Assembly: GCA_015069395.1 (NCBI GenBank)
Contig: SVIR01000001.1
Span: 132,392-196,391 of the forward strand
Direction of reading: 5' to 3'
Length of the DNA: 64,000 nt
From: Clostridiales bacterium
Lineage (GTDB): Bacteria; Bacillota; Clostridia; Christensenellales; UBA1242
Positions 1 to 10,647 of this stretch are shown piece after piece. The notes under the pieces are model-generated. The model did no database searches and was not told the origin of the DNA. It saw only the letters and a list, made by a program, of their open reading frames with translations. How positions within the stretch are numbered: position 1 is the first letter of the stretch; each line of letters opens with the position of its first letter. A program made the position numbers and the translations under genes.

Positions 1-2
1 TT

Positions 3-3000
3 GTCTTAGATCCTGACACAACTACTATTGATCTTTATTTCTGGACGTATAGAGAAACAGAAAGCATTGATAGCAGTTATACAAATTCCAGACACTATGA
101 ATTCTCGTTTGATTATGTTCCAGAAACAACGTTTGAGGGCGTAAAGAAGATGGGGCTTAATGATGGAACAAACACAAACTATGATGGTTTGGGTTATGTT
201 CAAAACTATGAGGATTTTGCAAATGTTTATGCTGTCTTTGAAGATAATGATTCGATTGAAAGTTTGACGCTTGGGGTGTTTATTAGAATTACTCAATTGC
301 CAGATGCAGAAAATGAAGGTGGAGACCTTTTTAACACAACAAAATTCTTATCAAAATTGCAAATGACAGATGATAAATATTTTGACAGCTCAAAAATTGT
401 TGTAAATCTTACAAAAGTGTTTGAAGAAGAAGACTTGATAAATTTGATTGGAAGTTATAAAGTTGAGTTTGCCCGTATTCAAGTTTCTATTCTGAATGCT
501 AAATTTACGATTTCTCATTGGACATCGAAAAATATAGATGGAAAAGATTTGATATTTAAGAGATTGCCAGAAGTAAAAGAGCTAAAAATTAAAAATGGCA
601 ATTTGTCTTGGATTAGAAATGGAGAAACAACTTCAAAATTTTATGTATATTTCTCTGATGATGTAGAACTTTCAGAAAATTACGCGTACTTTGCTACACA
701 ACATCAATTTTACGATGCTGCATCTTATCTTGGTGAAAATGATAGTTATTATGTGGCTGTTCAAAGCATTTCAGAAGATGTGTATTTATTGCCATCAAAA
801 AGAACGTTTATAATTGATTTGGACGGGGTTGAAGTAAAAGTCACAAAAAACCAAATCAACAGCAAACTTGAGCTCAAAGATGGCAGAATGGTCTTTGATT
901 GGTCTGTAGATAGTGAAATTTATAAATTGATTATGGCAGATGCCGATTTTGCAGAAACGGCAGATAGCTTGGCTAGTATGAGATTTTTATCGCCTTTCTC
1001 ATTCACGATTAGAGAGTTGCTTGACAACAAACTTATGGTAAGATTTAAATTTACACCATTGTCACTTGGAAGTGAAGGAAATGCAAAACTTATTGATGTA
1101 AATGCAAAATATTTGCTCGAAGATTTGTTTTTGCTAGACGGCAATATTCAATCTAGACTGGAAGCTATTTATAATGCGGCTCCAGCCACAAACGGAGTAA
1201 ACCAACTTATCGCAAGATTTATAGAATTTATAAAAACAGGGACGCATGGAGTTGCGAATTCTTCAATATTGTTTGATCAATATTTTGAAGACTTGCAACT
1301 TGGTGCTTACAAACTTGAATATAGCCTGCTTGGAACAGAAAACAGTTTAAATTCAAAATGGTATACATATAGCAATTCAAATTCAGAAAATGCTTTCTAT
1401 GTAAATGCAGAACCATATGTAAAAGCTATAAAAGAGCCAAGTCCAACAGATAAAGCAATAAATTCTTACAAAGTCTTGATTCAAAAGAGTGAAATTTACA
1501 CATACGAAAGTGGAGAATATGCTACAACAATTGCAGAAAACTATGTGTTCAAACTTTCTGGAGAAGATGTCTTTGTGTTCCATATCTCAAAAGGGATTGA
1601 CAACTATTCTCTTAAACTTGTAGGCGACAATGATAATACAATAAGTGTTTATGAAACCAATGATAGAGGTGTTGTAACGGAAGGTGGAGATTATTTGATG
1701 TTCTTTATAAATTACAACAATGGAGATTCGATTTTGGGCGTTTATGGGGACGAACTCATAAAAACTACTTACAAGATGCAAGTCTATGCGGTAGGAAATA
1801 ATATCTCTGCTTCAAGCAAATCAGAATTCTTTAACCTTGTGCTTTTGAGTTTCGGACAAAATATTAGAATAAATGACGGTGTATTCTCTTGGACAGCTCA
1901 AATCAATAGAACAACTAGTGTTATTTATAAGAGAGAACTCAACCAAGAGGAAGAGGAAACCACGGTTTCTGGAGACGGTGTCACATCAATCTTTGATATG
2001 AACGATTTTGGTGCTGACAATTATCAATATTTGAAGTTTATTATGAAGGGAGAAGTTACTGGAAATAGAATTTATGTAGATAGCGAAATTTATCAAATTG
2101 ATTCAGTTTATAAACTCAATGCCCCAACTCTTAATACATCAATTGGCGAAATTGAAATAGACGATTCTAGCAATGAAGCTTGGCTTGCTAATTGTTTTGA
2201 AAGCTCGGGATCATTGTATAACTATATGATTTACAACAACGTTTCTTCAAAAGACCTTAACATCAAGTTTAGTGATACAGATTTGGATAGAAAGGTAAAA
2301 TATCAAGCAGGTATTACAAATATAGATGATGATAGTTCTGAATTTGCTTATAAAGACACAGAAGTCAGGGCAAACACTTTCTACGTATCTTCATTGGGAA
2401 CGACTGCAACATTCAAAGCTGAAAAAGATGCGAGTTTGTATTATCTTTATAAGTTGTATTGTATAGAAGATCCAGAGTTAGAAACTATTTCAACCAAAAA
2501 AGTTGCAGTAAGAAGCAACTTTGCAGAGCTTGATGCGCAAATGCTTGATACTCCTTCTGGATTGAAAATAGAAAATGGAATGTTGAAATGGCAAAAAGTT
2601 GAAAGCAGGTATGAAGAGGCAGGATTAAAAACTGTTCCTGAAACAGCAAAAACTGTTTATAAAGTTGCAATTGTACAATACAAGATTTCAGCAACAGAAA
2701 GAGGAGAATCTGATACAAATGTAGGAGATGTGTATTACTATTACACAACAAACCCTTATTTCGATTTTGAATTGATTACAGAGAGCCAAATTATTGAAAC
2801 TGATTACCCTACTTATTTGAAAGCGACTGTTCAAGCAATGGCGTTGAATGTATCGACAAGTCCTTATGGTGGAAGTGTTTCTCTTATCGAAGGGGGGTAT
2901 GCGTATGGTTTTGTAGATTATACAGACACTAATACAAAGATTTTGTTAAGCAATGGAGAAACATTTGATAAGATTGATAGATTGGCACCAGTTGAGAATG

Positions 3001-5300
3001 TGAAAGTTGAAAACGGATCAATCTGGTGGGAATATACAACAGATACAAGTGTTACTGAAGAGAATTTCTTTGAGTCTTACAACTTTATGGTAACAGACGA
3101 AGATGGAAAAGAGATCGCTGGTCAATCTACAGTTACCATTATTGAACAAGGAGAAGAGATCAATAGATTTAGTGTAAGATTTATTGAAGTTGAAGGTTAT
3201 ATGCCAACAGGAAAGAATACTTTGATAGTTTATGCTAGTCAGGGTAGCAGAAATGTAGATTCGACAATTAAATCTTTTGGACGCGAAGTTGAAATAGACA
3301 AACTTGAAACAATTGAACCTAGTGACTTTATTTTGACAGCAAGTGAAACTTATGAAGTATTTGATTTGTCGAAATATTATTTAGATGGAAACACAAATGT
3401 AGTCATTATGACGGCTACTTGGAAAGATGGATCGTCTAAGTCTATTACGTTCGGAAGTGAAGTTAACAAACTTTATATCGTAACAGAAGCGTCGTCTTTA
3501 GAATATCCAACAGACTTTGTTTATAACGACTATTTGATTATTGGCGAAGAAGATGTTGTAAGCGTTACATTCAAAGTTAAACCTTTGGTATACGACAATA
3601 TTACATTGGATAGTGACGAAAGTGAAAACTTGGTTTTCCAAAGAACTTCATTGAAAGATAGCAATATTGAATGGAATGAAGAGCTCCAACGTTTTGAATG
3701 GGATTATTTGGGTGTGAACGCATTTGAAACCTCTGTAAATGCAATTGCTGTAAGAGCAGCTGATGTTTTGATTGAAGATTCAGTTTTATACACTGATCAA
3801 GACCTTGAAATCGCTTCAGAGATTACTTTAACAGCAGGCAGTGAGGTTTATGTTGAAGAAACATTATCTGGCGCTGCTAAGATTCTTTATTTGTCTCAAT
3901 CATACTACATTGACAAATCAATCTTAGAAAGTCGTCTTCTTGAGGGTGAAGAGAGTCAACTTTCAGCAGGAACTCTTTATACAATAGTAGAAGAAAAAGG
4001 CGAGAAAACTATTATTGAAGCAAACGGACAAAAATTTATTGTTGATACGACAGAAATTGTTTTGCCAATTTATACAGTTGAAATCACTTACGGCGAAAGC
4101 GAAGACACTGCTATTACAAGAACTTATACAACAACATCAAACTATTTTGAACCTACTATTATTGGTGTTGTTAAACTTGCTTTGAGAGTAAAACTTGGCG
4201 AATCAAACTTACAATCTCAAAAAATTGTTTTGGAAGAAAACTTTACATTTGACCTCTTTGAACAAGGGGAAGGAACGGAAACAAATCCTTATGTAATTAC
4301 GAGTGCAACGCAATTTAAAAATATTGTACACAGAATGACTAAAGATGAGTCAAACAAAAAATATGTTTATGCTGGAGAAGAGATATCAGACAGCAATCCG
4401 TATTATTTCTCAATTATGAATGATATTGATTTGGGTGAGTTTACAGGAATTTTGTTGCCAGGAACATTTGATGGAATCATTCTTGGAAACAACAGAACTA
4501 TCAGATATTCTTCAAAAGGTGTTGCGAAGCTGACAGACTCAATTACTGTTAGAGACGGAAACGTTCTGAGTGCCAGCAACCTTGAAAGACAAACGACTTT
4601 TTCATATGGCACGAGTTTGTTTGAAGTGATATCAGAGAAATCAACAATTCAAGATTTGCAACTCGACATTTCATATGTGGATTCTGCATCTGCTGAAGCT
4701 GTCAAGATTGCTCAAAATTCCCTTTTGGCAGGTTTGACAATTACAAATCGTGGAAAGATTGATAAAGTTGACTTGGTTGGATTTAACAATATGTTTGTAG
4801 GGTATAAACTTGAAGGCGAAAGAATTATGATGGTTTATAGTGGAGTTGCATCAATAAACACAGGTTCGGTTGCAGTAATTTCAAATTGTGAAGCCCGCAC
4901 AGATATTTACATTACAGATTTCTTAAAAATGCAAGTTATCTTTGTCAGTGCAATCACGTATACGAACTATGCAATTATTGAAAATTGTACAGTTGGAGAA
5001 GGTTATACAATTACTATTGACTGTCAAGCAAATGAAGATATCATTCAAGCGGCAGGAATAGCGATTACAAATACATCTTCTGCAAGTATTACCGGTTGTA
5101 TAAACAATTATGACATTGAAGTCACGGCAGCTAATTCTGCTAGCGAAAACATTATTGTTGCTTTTGTGGGTGGAATTGTATCTTTGGGCACCGGAGAATT
5201 GTCAAGCAACGGAAACACTGGAGATTTGACGACCGAAAACATTGACGAAAGCAGAGTTTATATAGGTACGATTTATGCTACAAATCGTAGACCAAGCTAA
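3..5300 (+). CDS. Giant surface protein, C-terminal part (5' end truncated by window edge); tandem Fn3-like repeats and a C-terminal GLUG-like beta-helix module
   Basis: Frame of the 150..5300 ORF is open to position 3 (VLDPDTTTIDLYFWTYRETES...), so the start is outside the window. Recurrent K-x-x-N-G-x-L-x-W motifs; GEGTETNPYVITSATQF module near the C-terminus; no TM segment before the stop. Confidence 0.85.
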   Translation, partial: VLDPDTTTIDLYFWTYRETESIDSSYTNSRHYEFSFDYVPETTFEGVKKMGLNDGTNTNYDGLGYVQNYEDFANVYAVFEDNDSIESLTLGVFIRITQLPDAENEGGDLFNTTKFLSKLQMTDDKYFDSSKIVVNLTKVFEEEDLINLIGSYKVEFARIQVSILNAKFTISHWTSKNIDGKDLIFKRLPEVKELKIKNGNLSWIRNGETTSKFYVYFSDDVELSENYAYFATQHQFYDAASYLGENDSYYVAVQSISEDVYLLPSKRTFIIDLDGVEVKVTKNQINSKLELKDGRMVFDWSVDSEIYKLIMADADFAETADSLASMRFLSPFSFTIRELLDNKLMVRFKFTPLSLGSEGNAKLIDVNAKYLLEDLFLLDGNIQSRLEAIYNAAPATNGVNQLIARFIEFIKTGTHGVANSSILFDQYFEDLQLGAYKLEYSLLGTENSLNSKWYTYSNSNSENAFYVNAEPYVKAIKEPSPTDKAINSYKVLIQKSEIYTYESGEYATTIAENYVFKLSGEDVFVFHISKGIDNYSLKLVGDNDNTISVYETNDRGVVTEGGDYLMFFINYNNGDSILGVYGDELIKTTYKMQVYAVGNNISASSKSEFFNLVLLSFGQNIRINDGVFSWTAQINRTTSVIYKRELNQEEEETTVSGDGVTSIFDMNDFGADNYQYLKFIMKGEVTGNRIYVDSEIYQIDSVYKLNAPTLNTSIGEIEIDDSSNEAWLANCFESSGSLYNYMIYNNVSSKDLNIKFSDTDLDRKVKYQAGITNIDDDSSEFAYKDTEVRANTFYVSSLGTTATFKAEKDASLYYLYKLYCIEDPELETISTKKVAVRSNFAELDAQMLDTPSGLKIENGMLKWQKVESRYEEAGLKTVPETAKTVYKVAIVQYKISATERGESDTNVGDVYYYYTTNPYFDFELITESQIIETDYPTYLKATVQAMALNVSTSPYGGSVSLIEGGYAYGFVDYTDTNTKILLSNGETFDKIDRLAPVENVKVENGSIWWEYTTDTSVTEENFFESYNFMVTDEDGKEIAGQSTVTIIEQGEEINRFSVRFIEVEGYMPTGKNTLIVYASQGSRNVDSTIKSFGREVEIDKLETIEPSDFILTASETYEVFDLSKYYLDGNTNVVIMTATWKDGSSKSITFGSEVNKLYIVTEASSLEYPTDFVYNDYLIIGEEDVVSVTFKVKPLVYDNITLDSDESENLVFQRTSLKDSNIEWNEELQRFEWDYLGVNAFETSVNAIAVRAADVLIEDSVLYTDQDLEIASEITLTAGSEVYVEETLSGAAKILYLSQSYYIDKSILESRLLEGEESQLSAGTLYTIVEEKGEKTIIEANGQKFIVDTTEIVLPIYTVEITYGESEDTAITRTYTTTSNYFEPTIIGVVKLALRVKLGESNLQSQKIVLEENFTFDLFEQGEGTETNPYVITSATQFKNIVHRMTKDESNKKYVYAGEEISDSNPYYFSIMNDIDLGEFTGILLPGTFDGIILGNNRTIRYSSKGVAKLTDSITVRDGNVLSASNLERQTTFSYGTSLFEVISEKSTIQDLQLDISYVDSASAEAVKIAQNSLLAGLTITNRGKIDKVDLVGFNNMFVGYKLEGERIMMVYSGVASINTGSVAVISNCEARTDIYITDFLKMQVIFVSAITYTNYAIIENCTVGEGYTITIDCQANEDIIQAAGIAITNTSSASITGCINNYDIEVTAANSASENIIVAFVGGIVSLGTGELSSNGNTGDLTTENIDESRVYIGTIYATNRRPS

Positions 5301-5364
5301 ACTGTATGAAAAAAAAGTTTTTCTAAGGGTTATTTTTAGACAAGAAAAAGAGTATAAATAGAAT

Positions 5365-6195
5365 GTGAAAAAATCTATTTATATTCTTTTTTTATTTCTA
5401 TGTGTAGGCTTGAGTTTTGCCTTTGCTCCTAGCGCAGAAAACATATTTGAAAAAAATGCTTTTCGTATAGTTAAGCAGGTTAATTCGCAAGGCAATATTG
5501 CGTTGACGTATGTATTTCCGTTGAACACACAAGAGTTTAAAAAACTTGGTTTGAAAGAAGAGAATTTCTTAGTTTATAAATTTTATTTAACGTCGTATGT
5601 AAACGCACTTGCAAACAACAACAAACAAAAAGAAACAGAAGGTGCAAGCGTAGGAGACTGTGTATATTTTTCTGATTTAGATGGACTTGGATTTACAACA
5701 ATATTTGAAGATTTACAGGCTCAAAAAAGATTTTTTGGTGTAACAGACAATGAAGGAGAGTCTTCTTCGGATTATAATTTTAGTGGTTTTTTTATTAAGA
5801 CAACAAAAATAGAAACCACCTTTCCGATAGGCTCGCAAGACAATGCAGACAACTTTAAAAGTGTTTGTCAGCTAGCCCTTGATGGATTGATAAAAAATGT
5901 TGACATAGACAAATCGACTCAAGACAAATTGAAAGAAGTCCTAAATTCTTCCGTATTTATTTATGACTTTGCAACTCAGTCTTCTGCTTTAAAATCAGAA
6001 CTGTCTTATGAAGACGAATATTTTTATCACAATGTTTTTATAAAAACTTATGAAGATTTGGCGAAAGACAACAAAATTGTGTTTTGGCAAACTTATCCAA
6101 ACAAACCAGTTTGGTATTTGACGGCATTGGGAGTCGTGCTTATTTGTATGACTATTGCCTTGTTGGTTATTAAAAAGAAAAATAAAAAAATCTAA
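5365..6195 (+). CDS. Type I membrane protein: signal peptide, extracellular domain, C-terminal TM with Lys-rich tail; unknown function
   Basis: GTG start; MKKSIYILFLFLCVGLSFAFA signal; C-term WYLTALGVVLICMTIALLVIKKKNKKI. Confidence 0.75.
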   Translation: MKKSIYILFLFLCVGLSFAFAPSAENIFEKNAFRIVKQVNSQGNIALTYVFPLNTQEFKKLGLKEENFLVYKFYLTSYVNALANNNKQKETEGASVGDCVYFSDLDGLGFTTIFEDLQAQKRFFGVTDNEGESSSDYNFSGFFIKTTKIETTFPIGSQDNADNFKSVCQLALDGLIKNVDIDKSTQDKLKEVLNSSVFIYDFATQSSALKSELSYEDEYFYHNVFIKTYEDLAKDNKIVFWQTYPNKPVWYLTALGVVLICMTIALLVIKKKNKKI

Positions 6196-6213
6196 AAAAT
6201 GTCTCTAGTTGTA

Positions 6214-6242
6214 TTGTTTTTTCGCAAGAAAAATGTTATACT
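6214..6242 (+). promoter_or_regulatory. Sigma-A-type promoter of typA (TTGTTT-17-TATACT, extended TG-N)
   Basis: -35 at 6214-6219, -10 at 6237-6242 preceded by TGT. Confidence 0.65.
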
Positions 6243-6269
6243 ACTTAAGTTAAAAAAGGAATTTAAGTT

Positions 6270-8102
6270 ATGGAAAACAATATGATTAGAAACGTAGCGA
6301 TTATTGCACACGTTGACCACGGCAAGACTTCGTTGGTTAACGAACTTTTAAAACAGGGAAATGTATTCAGAGATAATCAAGTAGTAGAAGACAGGGTTAT
6401 GGATAGCAATGCTCTTGAAAAAGAAAGAGGGATTACAATCTTGTCAAAAAATACTGCTTGCTTTTATGATGGAGTAAAGATCAATGTCATTGACACACCA
6501 GGACACGCAGACTTTGGTGGTGAAGTAGAAAGAGTTTTAAAAATGGTTGATGGTGTTTTGCTTGTGGTCGATGCTTATGAAGGCCCTATGCCTCAAACAA
6601 GATTCGTTCTTGAAAAAGCATTGTCTTTGAAGCTTAAAGTTGTGGTAGTTATCAACAAAATTGATAGACCTGATGCAAGAATCAAAGAAGTTATTGACGA
6701 AGTTTTAGAATTGTTCTTGGAGCTTGATGCTGACGACGATCAACTCAATTCTCCGTTTGTTTTTGCTTCTGCAAGACAAGGGATCGCATCAAAAGATGCT
6801 GACGTGTTAGGCGTAGACATGAAACCTCTTTTTGAAACAATAATTAGCCATATTCCAGCGCCACAAGGAGAGCCAAGTGAGCCTTTAAAAATGTTGGTTT
6901 CTTCTGCTGAGCATAATGATTATGTTGGAAAGCTTGCAGTTGGAAAAATTGAGAGAGGACAAATAAAAGTTGGTCAGAGTGTTGTTGTTTGCAACTATCA
7001 CGATCAAGCAAAAAAGAAAAAGTCTAAAATCGTAAGTTTGTATGTTTATGAGGGATTGAAAAGGGTTCCTGTTGAATCGGCACAAAGTGGTGAAATCGTT
7101 TGTGTGGCAGGTCTTGAAGATGTGACAATCGGAGATACTATTTGTGACGACTCTTGTGTAGAAGCTGTTGAATTTGTAAAAATTGCAGAACCGTCAGTTG
7201 AAATGACATTTATGGTAAACGATAGTCCTTTTGCAGGAAAAGAAGGAAAGTTTGTAACATCTCGCCATCTTAGAGATAGGTTGTATAAAGAAGCTGTTAA
7301 AGATTTGTCTTTGAAAGTTGAAGATGGAGATACTGCTGAAAAATTTAAAGTAAGTGGAAGGGGGGAAATGCACCTTTCAATCCTTATTGAAAATATGCGT
7401 AGAGATGGTTATGAATTTCAAGTTTCTCAACCAAAAGTTTTGATTAAAGAAATTGGTGGTGTAAAGTGTGAACCTGTTGATAGGCTTTATCTTGACGTCC
7501 CAGAAGACTGTGTAGGAACAGTTATGAACAAGATGGGGGTTAGAAAAGGCGATTTGCAAAATATGACACCACATGGTTCTAGAATGAGAATGGAATTTTT
7601 GATTCCTTCAAGAGGGTTGTTTGGGTTTAAATCAGAGTTTTTGACAGACACGAGAGGAGAAGGGATTGTTAATTCAATCTTCTTTGAATATCAGCCATAT
7701 AAAGGTGAAATCAATAGAAGAGACTTCGGCTCTTTGATTGCTCACGAAGAAGGCCCAGCGATTGTTTATGGACTTTTTAACGCTCAAGAAAGAGGCGAAT
7801 TGTTCATTGGACCAGGAGTTCCTGTTTATGCTGGAATGGTGGTCGGTATCAATCCAAAGGGTGACGATATTGTTGTAAATGTTTGCAAGAAAAAACATCT
7901 TTCAAACTGTCGTGCTTCAGGTTCTGACGATGCTTTGAGATTGACTCCTCCAAGAATTATGTCTTTGGAAGACTGTATAGAATTTTTGGGCGACGACGAA
8001 TATTTGGAAGTTACTCCAAAATCTATTAGGATTAGAAAAATTATTCTTGATGCGACAATGCGTATGAGAGAACGTGGAAAGATTATGAGGGGCGAAATTT
8101 AA
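6270..8102 (+). CDS. typA: Translational GTPase TypA/BipA
   Basis: [39 protein letters not shown]; BipA C-terminal region. Confidence 0.97.
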   Translation: MENNMIRNVAIIAHVDHGKTSLVNELLKQGNVFRDNQVVEDRVMDSNALEKERGITILSKNTACFYDGVKINVIDTPGHADFGGEVERVLKMVDGVLLVVDAYEGPMPQTRFVLEKALSLKLKVVVVINKIDRPDARIKEVIDEVLELFLELDADDDQLNSPFVFASARQGIASKDADVLGVDMKPLFETIISHIPAPQGEPSEPLKMLVSSAEHNDYVGKLAVGKIERGQIKVGQSVVVCNYHDQAKKKKSKIVSLYVYEGLKRVPVESAQSGEIVCVAGLEDVTIGDTICDDSCVEAVEFVKIAEPSVEMTFMVNDSPFAGKEGKFVTSRHLRDRLYKEAVKDLSLKVEDGDTAEKFKVSGRGEMHLSILIENMRRDGYEFQVSQPKVLIKEIGGVKCEPVDRLYLDVPEDCVGTVMNKMGVRKGDLQNMTPHGSRMRMEFLIPSRGLFGFKSEFLTDTRGEGIVNSIFFEYQPYKGEINRRDFGSLIAHEEGPAIVYGLFNAQERGELFIGPGVPVYAGMVVGINPKGDDIVVNVCKKKHLSNCRASGSDDALRLTPPRIMSLEDCIEFLGDDEYLEVTPKSIRIRKIILDATMRMRERGKIMRGEI

Positions 8103-8106
8103 TCAT

Positions 8107-8137
8107 AAAATGCAAAACTTTGTTTTTGCATTTTTTT
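8107..8137 (+). terminator. Intrinsic terminator after typA
   Basis: AAAATGCAAAA...TTTTTGCATTTTTTT. Confidence 0.75.
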
Positions 8138-8158
8138 GACGTTAAAATTCTATTAAAA

Positions 8159-8187
8159 TTGACATATTAAAAAAATATTGTTATACT
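8159..8187 (+). promoter_or_regulatory. Promoter TTGACA-17-TATACT for the small membrane protein/dnaB unit
   Basis: Consensus -35, 17-nt spacer, extended -10 (TG-T-TATACT). Confidence 0.75.
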
Positions 8188-8206
8188 AAAAAGACTTAGA
8201 GGTGTT

Positions 8207-8458
8207 ATGAAAACTAGCGAAAAACAAGAGCTTAAAAGAAAAATAAAAATATTGGGGCTATTTTTAGGAATAGTATTTGTTCCGGCGCTTGTTATTTGCA
8301 CCCTTTTGGCAGTGGCAAAAGTTCCACAATGGCTAAATATTTTGGTTATGGTAGTAATTCTTTTTATTTTGTTCTTCCTTTTTGCTTGGGTATGTGATAA
8401 AATAGAAAAGAAAAAGACAGAAAGAAAAAGCAAGAAAAAAGACCCTTTTTCAGATTAG
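8207..8458 (+). CDS. Small two-TM membrane protein upstream of dnaB
   Basis: 83 aa, two hydrophobic segments, Lys-rich tail, GAGGTG RBS. Confidence 0.7.
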   Translation: MKTSEKQELKRKIKILGLFLGIVFVPALVICTLLAVAKVPQWLNILVMVVILFILFFLFAWVCDKIEKKKTERKSKKKDPFSD

Positions 8459-8470
8459 AGGAGAATATAT

Positions 8471-9823
8471 ATGGCAGATTACAAAGTTTTACCAAATAGT
8501 CTAGAAGCAGAACAGGCGTTGCTCGGTTGTGTTTTGCTTGACAATGATGCTCAAATGGATATCTTTGCAAAAATCAATCCAAACGATTTTTATTCTGAAT
8601 CTCATAAAAACATTTATGAAAGTATGTTGAAAATTTACAACAAGAGCATACCTGTTGATTTTGTTACGCTTACAAACCAACTTGAAGTTGATAAAAAACT
8701 CGAAACTGTCGGAGGAATTGATTATATCACCTTCTTGACAAACATTGTTCCATCAGCAGCAAACTTTCAACACTATATGGATATAGTAAAAAACAATTCA
8801 GTTCGTAGACATTTGATTTCTGAAGCACAAGAAATTGTGAAGTCTGCTTTTGATTGCGAAGACGGAAGCCAAGCGATGCAGGTCGCAGAAAAGAAAATTT
8901 TTGACTTGTCTCAAAAAGAAACCTCTTCTGATTTGGAACATGTAGGAAAGCCAGGAGGAACTCTTACAAATGTTTTGAAACAAATTTCTGAGCTCGCTGA
9001 AAACAAAGGTAAGATGCGTGGTATTGAAACGTATTACAAAGACTTTGATGCTATCACAAATGGTTTGCAAAAAAGCGATTTGATTTTGCTTGCAGCAAGA
9101 CCTGGTGTTGGTAAAACTTCTTTTGCATTAAATATTGCTGTAAACGCAGCTGTTTATGCCGGCAAAAAGGTTGCCATTTTTGACCTTGAAATGTCAAAAG
9201 AACAACTTATGCAAAGAGCGCTTTCTTCTTTGGCAAAAGTAAATCTTGGACACATCTTGAAAGGTGATATGGATTCTGAAGAATGGAAGAGGGTTTGGAC
9301 GGCCGAAAAGAAATTGGCGCAAAGTGGAATTTATGTTGACGACTCCTCTATGATTACTCCTTTTGAAATTATTTCAAAATGTAGAAAATTGAAAATGACA
9401 GAAGGGCTTGATTTGATAGTAATTGACTATTTGCAATTAATGACAATGGGGAAAGCAAACAGAGAGTCAAGAACTCAAGAAGTAAGTGATTTGACTAGAA
9501 CTCTTAAAATTGCGGCAAGAGAATTGAATGTTCCAATCATAGTGCTTTCTCAGTTATCTCGTGCTGTTGAAACTCGTGAAGATCACAGACCTGTGCTTTC
9601 AGACTTGAGAGAATCAGGTTCTATTGAGCAAGACGCTGATATTGTTTTGTTTATTTACAATCCAGAAAAATACAACGACCCAAATATAGAAGATGCTCCA
9701 GGTACTGTTTACCTTATGATAGCAAAGCATAGAAGTGGAAGCACCGGAGAGGTTAAGCTTAAGTGGGTTGGAGAATATACAACATTCTTGAATTATGACG
9801 AAAAAATTCAAATCGAAGAATAG
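8471..9823 (+). CDS. dnaB: Replicative DNA helicase DnaB
   Basis: LPNSLEAEQALLGCVLLD, AARPGVGKTSFALNIA, DYLQLM, SQLSRAVE; no intein insertion. Confidence 0.97.
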   Translation: MADYKVLPNSLEAEQALLGCVLLDNDAQMDIFAKINPNDFYSESHKNIYESMLKIYNKSIPVDFVTLTNQLEVDKKLETVGGIDYITFLTNIVPSAANFQHYMDIVKNNSVRRHLISEAQEIVKSAFDCEDGSQAMQVAEKKIFDLSQKETSSDLEHVGKPGGTLTNVLKQISELAENKGKMRGIETYYKDFDAITNGLQKSDLILLAARPGVGKTSFALNIAVNAAVYAGKKVAIFDLEMSKEQLMQRALSSLAKVNLGHILKGDMDSEEWKRVWTAEKKLAQSGIYVDDSSMITPFEIISKCRKLKMTEGLDLIVIDYLQLMTMGKANRESRTQEVSDLTRTLKIAARELNVPIIVLSQLSRAVETREDHRPVLSDLRESGSIEQDADIVLFIYNPEKYNDPNIEDAPGTVYLMIAKHRSGSTGEVKLKWVGEYTTFLNYDEKIQIEE

Positions 9824-9833
9824 GGGATAAAAT

Positions 9834-10646
9834 ATGAAAAGAAAATTTTGGTTGGTTATAGCTATTTTGTTGATAGTCGGAATTGTTTTAGCGATTGTAT
9901 TCGTGAGTCTCTTTAGAGAAAGGGACACCGAAGATTTGTCAAAAAGTTTAAACAATTATGTTGAAGACGGTTATTTAAATGTCGAAGACGAAAGGTTTCA
10001 AGATATAACTGATTATTTAGATTATATCGCACCTGTTTTAAAGTCTAATGTGGACACTGCAGAACAAGGTCTGCAAGCAGAAAATTTTTTAAATTCTTAC
10101 AAAGCGACAATAATAGTTGCTAAGTTTGTAAATGAAGAGTTGATTTTTCTTGATTATTCAGATGCGTATAGACAAAACAAGAAGAAAATAGAAAAGGCTT
10201 TCAGTCAAGCCCAAACTTCAGCAAGAGAATTGCAAACGTTTATCAATGAAAATGTAAATGAGGGTGGAAGCCAATATTGGTTGGCAAATACTTGGCAAGG
10301 CTGTGAAGAAAATGCGACAAAAATGGTTGAAAAATCACTGGACGCTATTAAAAGATTGCTTTCTGTTTATGAAGAAGGAGCGACTTCTGTTTATACGGGG
10401 AATGCATTTCTTGAAATTATTTTTGATAGAACTGAATTTTTGTTGGATACAATGATTGAAAATCAACAAACGGAAAATTCAGGAAAAAACTTGTATGAAT
10501 TTGTTGTAGATTATTTTACAAACAAGGAAGCGATTTCAAATTATTGTTACAATTCAGATTTGCAAACAAAAGTTGAAGACATAAAAGAAAAGGGTGATCA
10601 AAGCGTTTATTATGATTCATTCTGCGAAGGAACTTTGGGGGTGTAA
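9834..10646 (+). CDS. N-terminally membrane-anchored helical protein, unknown
   Basis: KRKFWLVIAILLIVGIVLAIVFVSLF anchor followed by a polar helical domain; good spacing in operon. Confidence 0.7.
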   Translation: MKRKFWLVIAILLIVGIVLAIVFVSLFRERDTEDLSKSLNNYVEDGYLNVEDERFQDITDYLDYIAPVLKSNVDTAEQGLQAENFLNSYKATIIVAKFVNEELIFLDYSDAYRQNKKKIEKAFSQAQTSARELQTFINENVNEGGSQYWLANTWQGCEENATKMVEKSLDAIKRLLSVYEEGATSVYTGNAFLEIIFDRTEFLLDTMIENQQTENSGKNLYEFVVDYFTNKEAISNYCYNSDLQTKVEDIKEKGDQSVYYDSFCEGTLGV

Positions 10647-10647
10647 T

